Shown here: positions 16,272-24,700 of the stretch, piece by piece
Numbering within the stretch: position 1 is the first letter of the stretch
Layout: every line of letters starts with the position of its first letter
Assembly: GCA_019421365.1 (NCBI GenBank)
Contig: JAHZFJ010000001.1
Coordinates: 109,944-173,943, forward strand
Source of the DNA: Lachnospiraceae bacterium
Lineage (GTDB): Bacteria > Bacillota > Clostridia > Lachnospirales > Lachnospiraceae
Direction of reading: 5' to 3'
Length of the DNA: 64,000 nt
Translations under genes and position numbers: made by a program
Notes under the pieces: generated by a model
Told to the model about the DNA's origin: nothing
Seen by the model: the letters and a program-made list of their open reading frames with translations, nothing else
Databases searched by the model: none

Positions 16272-18023
16272 ATGTTAAAGACATTATTGGCTGAAGTCAA
16301 AGAATACAAAAGAGACTCAATACTGGCTCCAGTTTTTATTACCTTTGAAGTTATTATGGAGATAATCATTCCAATCATGATGGCTTCTATAATTGATAAT
16401 GGCGTTGAGAAAGGAAATATCCGTCATGTCTGTATCATGGGAATTTGCATGATAGCAGTGGCTATGTTATCACTGACATTTGGCGCTTTGTCAGGTAAGG
16501 CTGCAGCGAGGGCAAGTACAGGATTTGCTAAGAACATAAGAAATGCTATGTTTAAGAATATTCAAAATTATTCATTTGCAAATATTGATAAATATTCTAC
16601 GGCTGGTCTTGTAACCAGATTAACTACAGATGTAACTAATGTGCAGAATTCCTATCAGATGGTTATTAGAATGTGTGCTAGGGCACCGTTTATGTTGGTT
16701 TTTGCAATGATCATGGCATTCGTAATCAATTCAAAGCTAGCACTTATCTTCTTAGGAGCAATTGTTTTCCTAGGAATAGTATTGTTCATAATTATTAGCA
16801 ATGCGCATCCGATTTTCTTAACGGTATTTCGTAAGTATGACGATTTAAATGCAAGTGTTCAAGAGAATATCAATGCTATTCGTGTAGTCAAAGCATATGT
16901 TCGAGAAGATTATGAGATTAGTAAGTTTAAGAAAGCATGTACGAATGTATATTGCATGTTTGTGAAAGCAGAGAAGATATTGATTTGTAATACGCCAGCC
17001 ATGCAATTTGCTATGTATTCTTGCATCTTACTATTGTCTTGGTTTGGAGCAAAGATGATTGTTGGTGGTTCATTAACAACAGGACAATTAATGAGTTTAT
17101 TCAGTTATGTTATGAATATTTTAACTAGCTTAATGATGATTTCTATGATGTTTGTTATGCTTACCATGTCAAAAGCTTCTGGAGATCGTATTGCTGAAGT
17201 AATTAATGAAAAATCAGATTTAACGAATAAGAAAGATCCTGTTACGACTGTGAATGATGGTTCTATTGAATTCAGTCATGTATCCTTTGCATATAAGAAA
17301 CATGACGAAGGAGAGGAAGAGACTGATGTATTAAGAAATATTAATTTCAAGATACAATCAGGTCAAACAGTAGGGATTATCGGTGGAACAGGTAGTGCCA
17401 AATCATCACTTGTACAACTTATCCCAAGGCTTTATGATGTATCTGCTGGTAAAGTCTTAGTCGGTGGTGTAGATGTTAGAGATTATGATATGGAAGCACT
17501 TAGAGACGAAGTAGCTATGGTACTGCAAAAGAACGTACTTTTCTCCGGAACAATCAAAGATAATCTTAGATGGGGGGATAAGCAAGCGACAGATGAGCAG
17601 ATGATTCATGCTTGTAAGTTAGCACAAGCAGATGATTTTATTCGCCAATTTCCTGAGGGATATGATACGTTCATTGAACAAGGTGGTAGCAATGTTTCAG
17701 GTGGACAAAAGCAAAGACTTTGTATAGCAAGAGCACTACTTAAGAAACCAAAAATATTAATATTAGATGATTCTACAAGCGCAGTAGATACAAAAACAGA
17801 TACTTTGATTCGTAAAGCATTCAAAGAAGAAATTCCGAATACTACGAAGATTATAATAGCTCAGAGAATCACTTCCGTTCAAGATGCAGATCAAATTATT
17901 GTTTTGAATGAAGGAGAGATCACTGACATAGGAACACATGAAGAACTCCTTATAAATAGTGACATCTATCGTGATGTATATGAATCTCAAACGAAAGGAG
18001 CGGAACAAAATGTCAGCAAATAG
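16272..18023 (+). CDS. ABC exporter half-transporter, degenerate-site subunit
   Basis: A 583-residue membrane-ATPase fusion with six helices in residues 15-300 and a C-terminal ATPase. Walker A is GGTGSAKSS, the signature is VSGGQKQRLCIARAL, and the segment after Walker B reads LILDDSTSAVD, with Asp where exporters carry the catalytic Glu. That pattern is typical of one half of heterodimeric multidrug exporters such as LmrCD or TM287/288. The partner gene overlaps it by 14 bases. A MarR repressor and shared operator upstream suggest drug or toxin efflux. Confidence 0.9.
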   Translation: MLKTLLAEVKEYKRDSILAPVFITFEVIMEIIIPIMMASIIDNGVEKGNIRHVCIMGICMIAVAMLSLTFGALSGKAAARASTGFAKNIRNAMFKNIQNYSFANIDKYSTAGLVTRLTTDVTNVQNSYQMVIRMCARAPFMLVFAMIMAFVINSKLALIFLGAIVFLGIVLFIIISNAHPIFLTVFRKYDDLNASVQENINAIRVVKAYVREDYEISKFKKACTNVYCMFVKAEKILICNTPAMQFAMYSCILLLSWFGAKMIVGGSLTTGQLMSLFSYVMNILTSLMMISMMFVMLTMSKASGDRIAEVINEKSDLTNKKDPVTTVNDGSIEFSHVSFAYKKHDEGEEETDVLRNINFKIQSGQTVGIIGGTGSAKSSLVQLIPRLYDVSAGKVLVGGVDVRDYDMEALRDEVAMVLQKNVLFSGTIKDNLRWGDKQATDEQMIHACKLAQADDFIRQFPEGYDTFIEQGGSNVSGGQKQRLCIARALLKKPKILILDDSTSAVDTKTDTLIRKAFKEEIPNTTKIIIAQRITSVQDADQIIVLNEGEITDIGTHEELLINSDIYRDVYESQTKGAEQNVSK

Positions 18024-19953
18024 TAGACAACAAGTTAACAGGACAGCCAAAGGGCCAGGACAAGGAATGGCAATGGGGCCAAAGCCCAAAATTGAAAATC
18101 CAGGCAAGATTATGAGCCGTTTGTTAGCTTATATATTAAAAAAATACCGAGTTGCATGTTTTGCCGTTATTATATGTATCTTCATTAGTTCGCTTGCTAG
18201 TGTAATGGGTACTATGTTTATTAAGGACCTAATTGATGTTTATATTATGCCATTCATAAATCAACAAAACCCTGACTTCACTTCTTTATTTCAGGTCTTA
18301 AGTAAGATGGCAATTGTATATATTGTAGGTGTATTCTCAACATGGGCATATTCAAGAATGATGGTGAATGTATCGCAAGGAACGATGAGAAGCATTCGTA
18401 ATGATTTGTTCAAACATATGGAGACTTTACCAATTAAATATTTTGACACGCATGCGCATGGTGATATCATGAGTATCTATACCAACGATACAGATACACT
18501 ACGTCAGATGATTAGTCAAAGTATTCCTCAGGTAATATCCTCCTTGATAACAATTGTAAGTGTATTTATATCCATGTTAATTTTGAATGTGTCCTTAACA
18601 TTAGTTACGATTGTTATGGTTATCGTAATGCTTGTTGTTACAAGAAATATTGCATCAAAGTGTGGAACATATTTTTCGGATCAACAAAAAAATCTAGGTA
18701 AAGTTAATGGTTTCATCGAAGAGATGATGGAAGGACAAAAGGTTGTTAAAGTATTCTGTTATGAAGAAGAAAGTCTAAAACGATTTGAAGAGATGAATGA
18801 AGAGTTGTTTGAGAGTGCAAACAATGCGAACAAATACGCTAATATTCTAATGCCAATTACCAATAACTTAGGTCATATTAGCTATGTATTAACTGCAATA
18901 GTGGGAGCATTACTTGCTATCTACAATGTAGCTGGATTTACATTAGGTGGTTTGGCATCTTTCTTACAATTTAACCGTTCCTTTTTCATGCCAATCTCTC
19001 AAGTATCGCAACAGATTAACTCTATTGTTATGGCACTTGCAGGCGCAGATCGTGTATTTAAGTTATTAGATGAAGAACCAGAAGTTGATGATGGTTACGT
19101 AGAACTTGTGAATGCAGCTATTTCAGATTCAGGTGAAATCACAGAAGTTGAGAAAAGAACTGGTATCTGGGCATGGAAGCATTATCATAAAGCAGATAAC
19201 ACAGTGACTTATCAACAAATGAATGGTGATGTTGTATTTGATCATGTTGATTTTGGATATAACGATGATAAGATTATTCTTCATGATATTGTTATTGATG
19301 CAAAACAAGGACAAAAGATTGCCTTCGTTGGTGCAACTGGTGCGGGTAAGACGACGATTACAAACTTGATTAATCGTTTCTATGATATTCAAGATGGTAA
19401 GATACGCTATGATGGTATTAATATCAATAAAATTAAGAAAGCAGATCTTCGTCGCTCTCTAGGAATTGTATTACAAGATACCCATCTATTCACGGGAACA
19501 GTAATGGAAAATATTCGATATGGAAGATTAGATGCGTCGGATGAAGAAGTTATAGAGGCAGCAAAGTTAGCCAATGCCCATCATTTCATTAAACACTTAC
19601 CAGAAGGCTATAACACTGTATTAACAGGTGATGGTAGTAACTTATCGCAGGGGCAAAGACAATTACTTGCAATTGCTAGAGCCGCTATAGCAAATCCTCC
19701 TGTATTAATCTTAGATGAAGCTACATCAAGTATCGATACTAGAACAGAGAAGATAGTTCAAGAGGGTATGGATCGCCTAATGCATGGTAGAACAGTTTTT
19801 GTTATTGCTCATAGATTGTCTACAATTAAGAATGCGGATGTAATTATGGTACTTGATAAAGGTCACATTATTGAGCGAGGAAATCATGATCGTTTACTTG
19901 AGAAGAGAGGAACGTATTATCAATTGTATACGGGATTATTGGAACAAAGTTAA
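18010..19953 (+). CDS. ABC exporter half-transporter, canonical-site subunit
   Basis: A 647-residue exporter subunit starting at 18010 (AAAGGAG nine bases before), inside the end of the preceding gene. The N-terminus has a GPGQGMAMGP-type glycine/proline-rich extension, then six helices and an ATPase with GATGAGKTT, LSQGQRQLLAIARA and the canonical LILDEATSSID. Between membrane and ATPase parts an insertion of about 45 residues (near 360-405) is longer than usual. It should pair with the degenerate subunit to form a heterodimeric exporter. Confidence 0.9.
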   Translation: MSANSRQQVNRTAKGPGQGMAMGPKPKIENPGKIMSRLLAYILKKYRVACFAVIICIFISSLASVMGTMFIKDLIDVYIMPFINQQNPDFTSLFQVLSKMAIVYIVGVFSTWAYSRMMVNVSQGTMRSIRNDLFKHMETLPIKYFDTHAHGDIMSIYTNDTDTLRQMISQSIPQVISSLITIVSVFISMLILNVSLTLVTIVMVIVMLVVTRNIASKCGTYFSDQQKNLGKVNGFIEEMMEGQKVVKVFCYEEESLKRFEEMNEELFESANNANKYANILMPITNNLGHISYVLTAIVGALLAIYNVAGFTLGGLASFLQFNRSFFMPISQVSQQINSIVMALAGADRVFKLLDEEPEVDDGYVELVNAAISDSGEITEVEKRTGIWAWKHYHKADNTVTYQQMNGDVVFDHVDFGYNDDKIILHDIVIDAKQGQKIAFVGATGAGKTTITNLINRFYDIQDGKIRYDGININKIKKADLRRSLGIVLQDTHLFTGTVMENIRYGRLDASDEEVIEAAKLANAHHFIKHLPEGYNTVLTGDGSNLSQGQRQLLAIARAAIANPPVLILDEATSSIDTRTEKIVQEGMDRLMHGRTVFVIAHRLSTIKNADVIMVLDKGHIIERGNHDRLLEKRGTYYQLYTGLLEQS

Positions 19954-19976
19954 GTAATAAAAGTAAATATACCAAG

Positions 19977-20027
19977 AATAGTAGCCCAAGATGAGTAAAT
20001 TCATTTTGGGCTTCTATTTATTTTTAT
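19977..20027 (+). terminator. Intrinsic terminator after ABC exporter genes
   Basis: AATAGTAGCCCAAGATGA pairs with TCATTTTGGGCTTCTATT, followed by TATTTTT. Confidence 0.88.
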
Positions 20028-20085
20028 GAAATGAATATGGAATAAAATGGAGTATGTTGGTTAGATGTGGTACAATTAGATTTGT

Positions 20086-20113
20086 TTGTAATGAATTAAA
20101 GAAATAGTACAAT
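20086..20113 (+). promoter_or_regulatory. Promoter of the LspA-like/LytTR operon
   Basis: TTGTAA and TACAAT are 16 bases apart. The block GTACAATTAGAT at 20070 is echoed by GTACAATAGAT at 20107, a direct repeat that could be regulator binding or chance. Confidence 0.6.
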
Positions 20114-20144
20114 AGATAGGGTATAAGAATATTGGAAGGAGTAC

Positions 20145-20174
20145 ATGATGGAATATGGAGTGCTCCAATTATGA
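20145..20174 (+). CDS. Possible 9-codon leader ORF within a hairpin
   Basis: ATG ATG GAA to TGA encodes MMEYGVLQL after GAAGGAG. GGAGTAC in the RBS pairs with GTGCTCC inside the ORF (one wobble), so translation of the peptide would melt a hairpin. It lies 42 bases before the LspA-like gene. It could be a leader peptide, or it could be untranslated; nothing here proves expression. Confidence 0.3.
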   Translation: MMEYGVLQL

Positions 20175-20216
20175 TACATTTTATAATTGATTTTCCATTA
20201 TAAGGGAGAGAAAGAG

Positions 20217-20729
20217 ATGAGGTATGTTAAACAATTTATCGGAAAAATCATTTTACTTGTGACTTTGGATCAAGCAGTAAAACTGATAATTAGTAAGTGG
20301 TTTATGAATAAGCAATTCAGTATAATAGGAAATATTATAGGTTTTCATCCAAAACAGAATCTGAATTTATCTTGGGGTGGTAATTTTGTTGGAATCCTAA
20401 GTAATATATGGGTTGCTTTGTTTCTTAATATACTTGTTATTGTTGTCTTGATAAGTGGATATTCTTTTTATCGAAGTAAGAAAAGTAACGCCAGTATGTC
20501 GGTCAATATCTTATATATATTTGGAATGGCTGGAGCTATTTGTAGTTTGATAGATAAAATATTTTGGGGAGGAAGTTTGGATTTTGTCCAGATTGGGCAG
20601 TTATTTATTTGTGATCTAAAAGACTGTTATTTAACAGTTATGGAGTGTTACATATTGGTTATTGGAATTAAACATGAGAAGGAAATTTCGTTTAAGGAAT
20701 ACATAGATTATTTTTTGAAGAAGGGGTAA
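20217..20729 (+). CDS. Signal peptidase II (LspA)-like membrane protein
   Basis: A 170-residue protein with four likely membrane helices. LspA marks are recognisable: LDQAVKLII at the front, the QNLNLSWGGNF region, SLIDKIFWGGSLDF (Asp in VVDF-like motif) and CDLKDCYL aligning with the FNLADVYI block that supplies the second catalytic Asp. Sequence is divergent from housekeeping LspA, with Trp in place of the usual small residues after Asn. ATG at 20217 follows AAGGGAG; an upstream TTG is less likely. It heads an operon with a LytTR regulator and GHKL kinase, suggesting a dedicated peptide-processing role rather than general lipoprotein maturation. Confidence 0.7.
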   Translation: MRYVKQFIGKIILLVTLDQAVKLIISKWFMNKQFSIIGNIIGFHPKQNLNLSWGGNFVGILSNIWVALFLNILVIVVLISGYSFYRSKKSNASMSVNILYIFGMAGAICSLIDKIFWGGSLDFVQIGQLFICDLKDCYLTVMECYILVIGIKHEKEISFKEYIDYFLKKG

Positions 20730-20736
20730 TTCATAG

Positions 20737-21459
20737 ATGAAGATCGCAATTTGTGATGACGAGTTAGTGCAGAGAGAATATATTTATGCGAGTGTACAAA
20801 GATATTTTAATGAGAAAGCAATTCCTGTAAGTATTCAGGAATATGAAAGTGCAGAAAAGCTTTGGTTTCAGTATGAGTTGAATAGCGATATAGACATTGT
20901 TCTCTTAGATATTCAAATGGCAGGAATGGATGGAATCTCTCTTGCTAAGAAGTTACGTTGTAAGAACGAAGCATTGGCCATTATATTTATTACGGCTATG
21001 ACAGATTATATATATGAAGGATTTCAGCTAAATGCTATTAATTATTTACTAAAGCCATATGAAGAAGAAAAGCTATATGATTGTTTAAATAAGGCGATGG
21101 AACAATGTAATAAACAGGATAGCTATTTATTATTACGAGTGGAGAAAGAAATTGTAAAGATTAAAAAGGATCATATCATTCGTGTAGAAAGTGAGGGCCA
21201 CTATCTAAACATATTTACAGGAGAGCAGAGTTACCGAATAAAGAGAAGTATGAAAGAGATGGAAAGCGTGCTAGTAGAAGATAATTTCTTTAAAATTAGT
21301 AGGAGCGATATACTGAATTTATATAGCATTGCTCGAATTACCCCAAAGGAAGTTTCTTTGATGAATGGCGAGAAGATTCTGGTTCCAAGAGGAAGGCATC
21401 GAGAGATTAGTGAAGCGTTTATGAATTGTCATTTCAGGAAGGAGATTATGAAATGTTGA
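20737..21459 (+). CDS. LytTR-family response regulator (AgrA/ComE type)
   Basis: A 240-residue response regulator: receiver domain with acidic pair at residues 7-8, phospho-accepting Asp58 in VLLDIQMAGMDG and Lys in NYLLKPY, then a LytTR DNA-binding domain (KIKKDHIIRVESEGHYLNIF through RGRHREIS). This class usually controls peptide quorum sensing, bacteriocins or virulence. It starts seven bases after the LspA-like stop, and its end overlaps the sensor kinase start by seven bases. Confidence 0.9.
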   Translation: MKIAICDDELVQREYIYASVQRYFNEKAIPVSIQEYESAEKLWFQYELNSDIDIVLLDIQMAGMDGISLAKKLRCKNEALAIIFITAMTDYIYEGFQLNAINYLLKPYEEEKLYDCLNKAMEQCNKQDSYLLLRVEKEIVKIKKDHIIRVESEGHYLNIFTGEQSYRIKRSMKEMESVLVEDNFFKISRSDILNLYSIARITPKEVSLMNGEKILVPRGRHREISEAFMNCHFRKEIMKC

Positions 21460-22601
21460 TGGCTAGTATCTTTTTCTTCGTGGGGGTTGTATTATGTGCG
21501 CGATGGATGTTTCCAGTTGTCGAAGAGGGAAAAAGTTTGATAGTAGTATTTTTTATGATGATAGGTATGCTTGTTGTTACCAAGTATTTGGATATTTTAA
21601 TGGTGGGGTGGTTTATTCAATTGATTTTAATTGATTTGTATATTTTGTTCTATGCAAAAGAGTATGAACATTATATAAGTTATTGTCTATTACAACTATG
21701 TCTATTGGGTGTGCTTTTGATTATGTTTGTGTTATTTGGTGGGGCTAAGTTTCTAATGTTGTTGCCAATCCTTTTCGTTCCTGCTATTTATTTAATTCAA
21801 TTGTGGTTGCAAAAAAGAAGGAAGCTTGTATTGTTTATTGGGATTAGCTTTTTTTCTATTGTGTTCTTTTATTTGGGATTAGAGGGATATTGTTACATAA
21901 TGTATGCTTGTACAATCTGTTTATTATACTTAATAGAGTCTCTATATAGAGGTTTTACGCAAAAATTTGTTAAGAATACGAAAGATTTTCAGGATCAAGT
22001 TATGTTGCACCACTATGATGAAGTAAAATCTGTATATCTCAATATGCGTGGGTGGCGTCATGATTATCACAACCATATTCAGACAATGAAAGCTTATCTT
22101 GCGTTTGAGCGCTATGACTGTATAGGAGAGTACCTTGGTGAGCTTGAGAAGGATTTAAACACGGTGGATAATCTGATTAAAAGTGGCAATCTTATGGTTG
22201 ATGCTATACTTAACTCAAAACTATCATTAGCAAAAAATCATAATACTCCAATTAATTGTAAAGTTACAATACCAGAAAAAATAAATATTTCGGATATAGA
22301 TATATGTGTCATGTTAGGAAACCTACTTGATAATGCAATTGAGGCTTGTGATCAGATTGAGGAGGAGAGAAGGTTTATTCGAATCTATGGAGATATTGTT
22401 CATAGCCAGTTTTATTTTTCTGTGTTTAATTCTGCTACCGAGGAAATCAGCTTCAACCAAAAGAATTATGTCAGTGAAAAACGTGGAGAGCATGGACATG
22501 GTATGAAGCGTGTTAAGCTTACCGTGGATAAATACGAAGGATATTTGAATTTGAAAAATGAGCCAGGAGTCTTTGCAAGTGAAATTATGATACCTTTATA
22601 G
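21453..22601 (+). CDS. GHKL-family sensor histidine kinase (AgrC-like)
   Basis: A 382-residue kinase with an N-terminal half of about six hydrophobic segments and a cytoplasmic kinase part: H-box RHDYHNHIQ, N-box LGNLLDNAIEAC, then GHGMKRVK in the ATP lid. This matches AgrC-type receptors for secreted peptides. ATG at 21453 follows AGGAAGGAG at about eight bases; the longer frame from 21426 lies upstream of the RBS. It is translationally coupled to the response regulator. Confidence 0.87.
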   Translation: MLMASIFFFVGVVLCARWMFPVVEEGKSLIVVFFMMIGMLVVTKYLDILMVGWFIQLILIDLYILFYAKEYEHYISYCLLQLCLLGVLLIMFVLFGGAKFLMLLPILFVPAIYLIQLWLQKRRKLVLFIGISFFSIVFFYLGLEGYCYIMYACTICLLYLIESLYRGFTQKFVKNTKDFQDQVMLHHYDEVKSVYLNMRGWRHDYHNHIQTMKAYLAFERYDCIGEYLGELEKDLNTVDNLIKSGNLMVDAILNSKLSLAKNHNTPINCKVTIPEKINISDIDICVMLGNLLDNAIEACDQIEEERRFIRIYGDIVHSQFYFSVFNSATEEISFNQKNYVSEKRGEHGHGMKRVKLTVDKYEGYLNLKNEPGVFASEIMIPL

Positions 22602-22626
22602 AAATGTACTTTAATTCTGGAAAAAG

Positions 22627-22675
22627 GCTGTTTGGTGAATGAAATATGATATTTCATGAACAAAGCAGTTTTTTT
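22627..22675 (+). terminator. Intrinsic terminator after GHKL kinase
   Basis: GCTGTTTG with ATGAAAT pairs with ATTTCAT and CAAAGCAG, followed by seven T. The ABC pair downstream is thus a separate transcript or readthrough product. Confidence 0.85.
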
Positions 22676-22750
22676 GATTTCAAGACGATATAATATGAAT
22701 CGTATTTGACAATTATCTATCTTAATACATGAGAAGGGGGAGGAGTAAAT

Positions 22751-24700
22751 ATGTTAAGTAGAGAAGAAGCAAGAAAACAATATACACTTTTACAAAATAT
22801 GAAGTATGCGATATCCGATATGAAGATTATTGGATATCGCTACTATGTCTATTTGCTGTTAGATATCTTGATTCAAATTTTTGTACCATTTTTATTAATA
22901 CAAATACCAGCACAAGTGGTACGACTATTACAAAATAGGGTAGCACTAGAAAAACTATTACTGTATATTCTAGTCTGCATTGGCGGCATTTTGATATTGA
23001 ATCTTGTGCGCACTTTTGCACATCAGCAAATTGATAATATGGTTTTTGTTCTTACAGAAGTTCAATATTGGCGTAAATTAAATAAGAAGGTACTGTCTTG
23101 TGATTTAAAACAATTAGAGAATAATGAGAAACAAGAACGTTTGCATGAAGTTATAAATTGTTTAGAGGATCAGGATGGAGTGGATCATTTTTCTGGTATA
23201 CGTGGTTTCTATTTGTATGGAAGTAATCTTATTATTAATGTTGTAGGATTTTCGTTGTATGGATGTCTGGCTGGGAGCGTTCATCCGTTATTGCTTGTGA
23301 TATTAGTTCTAACTGCGGTTATGAATTGCTTTGCTAAGTCGAAAGCGATTCGTTATCAATTCAACCATATATCAACCTTTTGGGGAAATACTAGGAAGTT
23401 TTGGTATCTAAAAAGAGAGTCGATTAATACAGAAAAGACGAAGGATATACGTATGTATCATATGCATAATTGGTTTGAGAGTGAACTGGATACGAATACA
23501 AAAGAGGCCAAGGAAGTATATAATGATATACAAAGACGACATTGTTATGCAAACGTAGTGGTAAAAATCACATCTTTAATACGAGATAGTTTTGCGTATG
23601 GATTTTTGATTTATCAATTAATGAAAGGTTCAATGGACGTTGCAGAGTTTCTTTTCTATATTGGAGTAGTTGCAGGATTTGGAATTTGGGTAAGTCAAAT
23701 TGTTGATAGCTATACATACCTTCGAAAAATTAATGATGAAATCGCGTTGTTTCGCGCCTATATTAAAGAAGATAAGGAAGACAAGGAAGAACGAAAAGTG
23801 AATACATTTATAAAAGATTCGATACCTGATACTTGTCATACAATAACTTTTGAGGATATAAGTTTTGGATATAATGAGATAATGCTATTTGATCACTTTT
23901 CTTTGACCATTAACGTAGGCGAGAAGATAGCGTTAGTAGGGGTGAATGGTGCAGGAAAAACCACACTAATGAAATTAATGTGTGGATTATATCCTTTGAA
24001 TGGAGGAAGGATTTTAGTGGATGGGCAGGATATCGCCAGTTTAGATAAAGATCTGTATTATCGTTATATTTCTATTCTATTTCAAGATGTTCATGTACTT
24101 CCCTTCTCAATTGCTAAGAATGTCTCATGTGCTTGGACAACACAGGAGATGGCGGAAATGGAGGCAAAAGGGAATGATAATCTCTGTAGTCGTGCCTTTA
24201 CGAAATTAGATTCTGAAACTTTAATAAATAATATCTATGAGGAAAAACGGGTAGTAGATGCTTTGAAGCAGGCCAATCTATGGCAAAAAATATGTACTTT
24301 ACCAAAAGGAATTCATACGTCGTTGACACAGATTCTAGATGTGGAAGGGATTCAGTTATCTGGCGGGGAGACACAACGTTTGATGTTGGCACGTGCATTA
24401 TATAAGGACGCACCTATTTTAATCCTTGATGAACCAACAGCAGCATTAGACCCAATTGCAGAGAGCGAATTATACGAAGAATATGCAAATTTATGTGAGG
24501 GAAAAATCTCAGTGTTCATTTCGCACCGGTTAAGTTCTACTCGTTTATGTGACCGTATCTTATTCTTAGAGGAGGGAAAGATACTAGAAGAAGGTAACCA
24601 TGAAACTTTAATGAACCAGAATGGAAAGTATGCGAATATGTATCGAATACAATCCCACTACTATCAAAAGGAGGTGGAGCGATATGAAGCAGGCATCTAA
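22751..24700 (+). CDS. ABC exporter-type protein, first of tandem pair
   Basis: A 649-residue membrane-ATPase fusion. The N-terminal membrane region (about 30-340) is poorly conserved; the ATPase has GVNGAGKTT (Walker A), QLSGGETQRLMLARAL and LILDEPTAALDPIAE. An insertion of about 40 residues separates Q-loop and signature region (WTTQEMAEMEAKGND..). Such stand-alone exporters often accompany LytTR/GHKL or lantibiotic-type loci. The following paralog overlaps by 17 bases, so a heterodimer is likely. Substrate unknown; a peptide is inferred from neighbours. Confidence 0.85.
   Translation: MLSREEARKQYTLLQNMKYAISDMKIIGYRYYVYLLLDILIQIFVPFLLIQIPAQVVRLLQNRVALEKLLLYILVCIGGILILNLVRTFAHQQIDNMVFVLTEVQYWRKLNKKVLSCDLKQLENNEKQERLHEVINCLEDQDGVDHFSGIRGFYLYGSNLIINVVGFSLYGCLAGSVHPLLLVILVLTAVMNCFAKSKAIRYQFNHISTFWGNTRKFWYLKRESINTEKTKDIRMYHMHNWFESELDTNTKEAKEVYNDIQRRHCYANVVVKITSLIRDSFAYGFLIYQLMKGSMDVAEFLFYIGVVAGFGIWVSQIVDSYTYLRKINDEIALFRAYIKEDKEDKEERKVNTFIKDSIPDTCHTITFEDISFGYNEIMLFDHFSLTINVGEKIALVGVNGAGKTTLMKLMCGLYPLNGGRILVDGQDIASLDKDLYYRYISILFQDVHVLPFSIAKNVSCAWTTQEMAEMEAKGNDNLCSRAFTKLDSETLINNIYEEKRVVDALKQANLWQKICTLPKGIHTSLTQILDVEGIQLSGGETQRLMLARALYKDAPILILDEPTAALDPIAESELYEEYANLCEGKISVFISHRLSSTRLCDRILFLEEGKILEEGNHETLMNQNGKYANMYRIQSHYYQKEVERYEAGI

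Noticed and set aside
20217..22601. Standard agr quorum-sensing locus
   Set aside because: Kinase and regulator fit, but no AgrB-type cysteine protease or AgrD-type precursor is found, and the membrane protein present resembles LspA instead.
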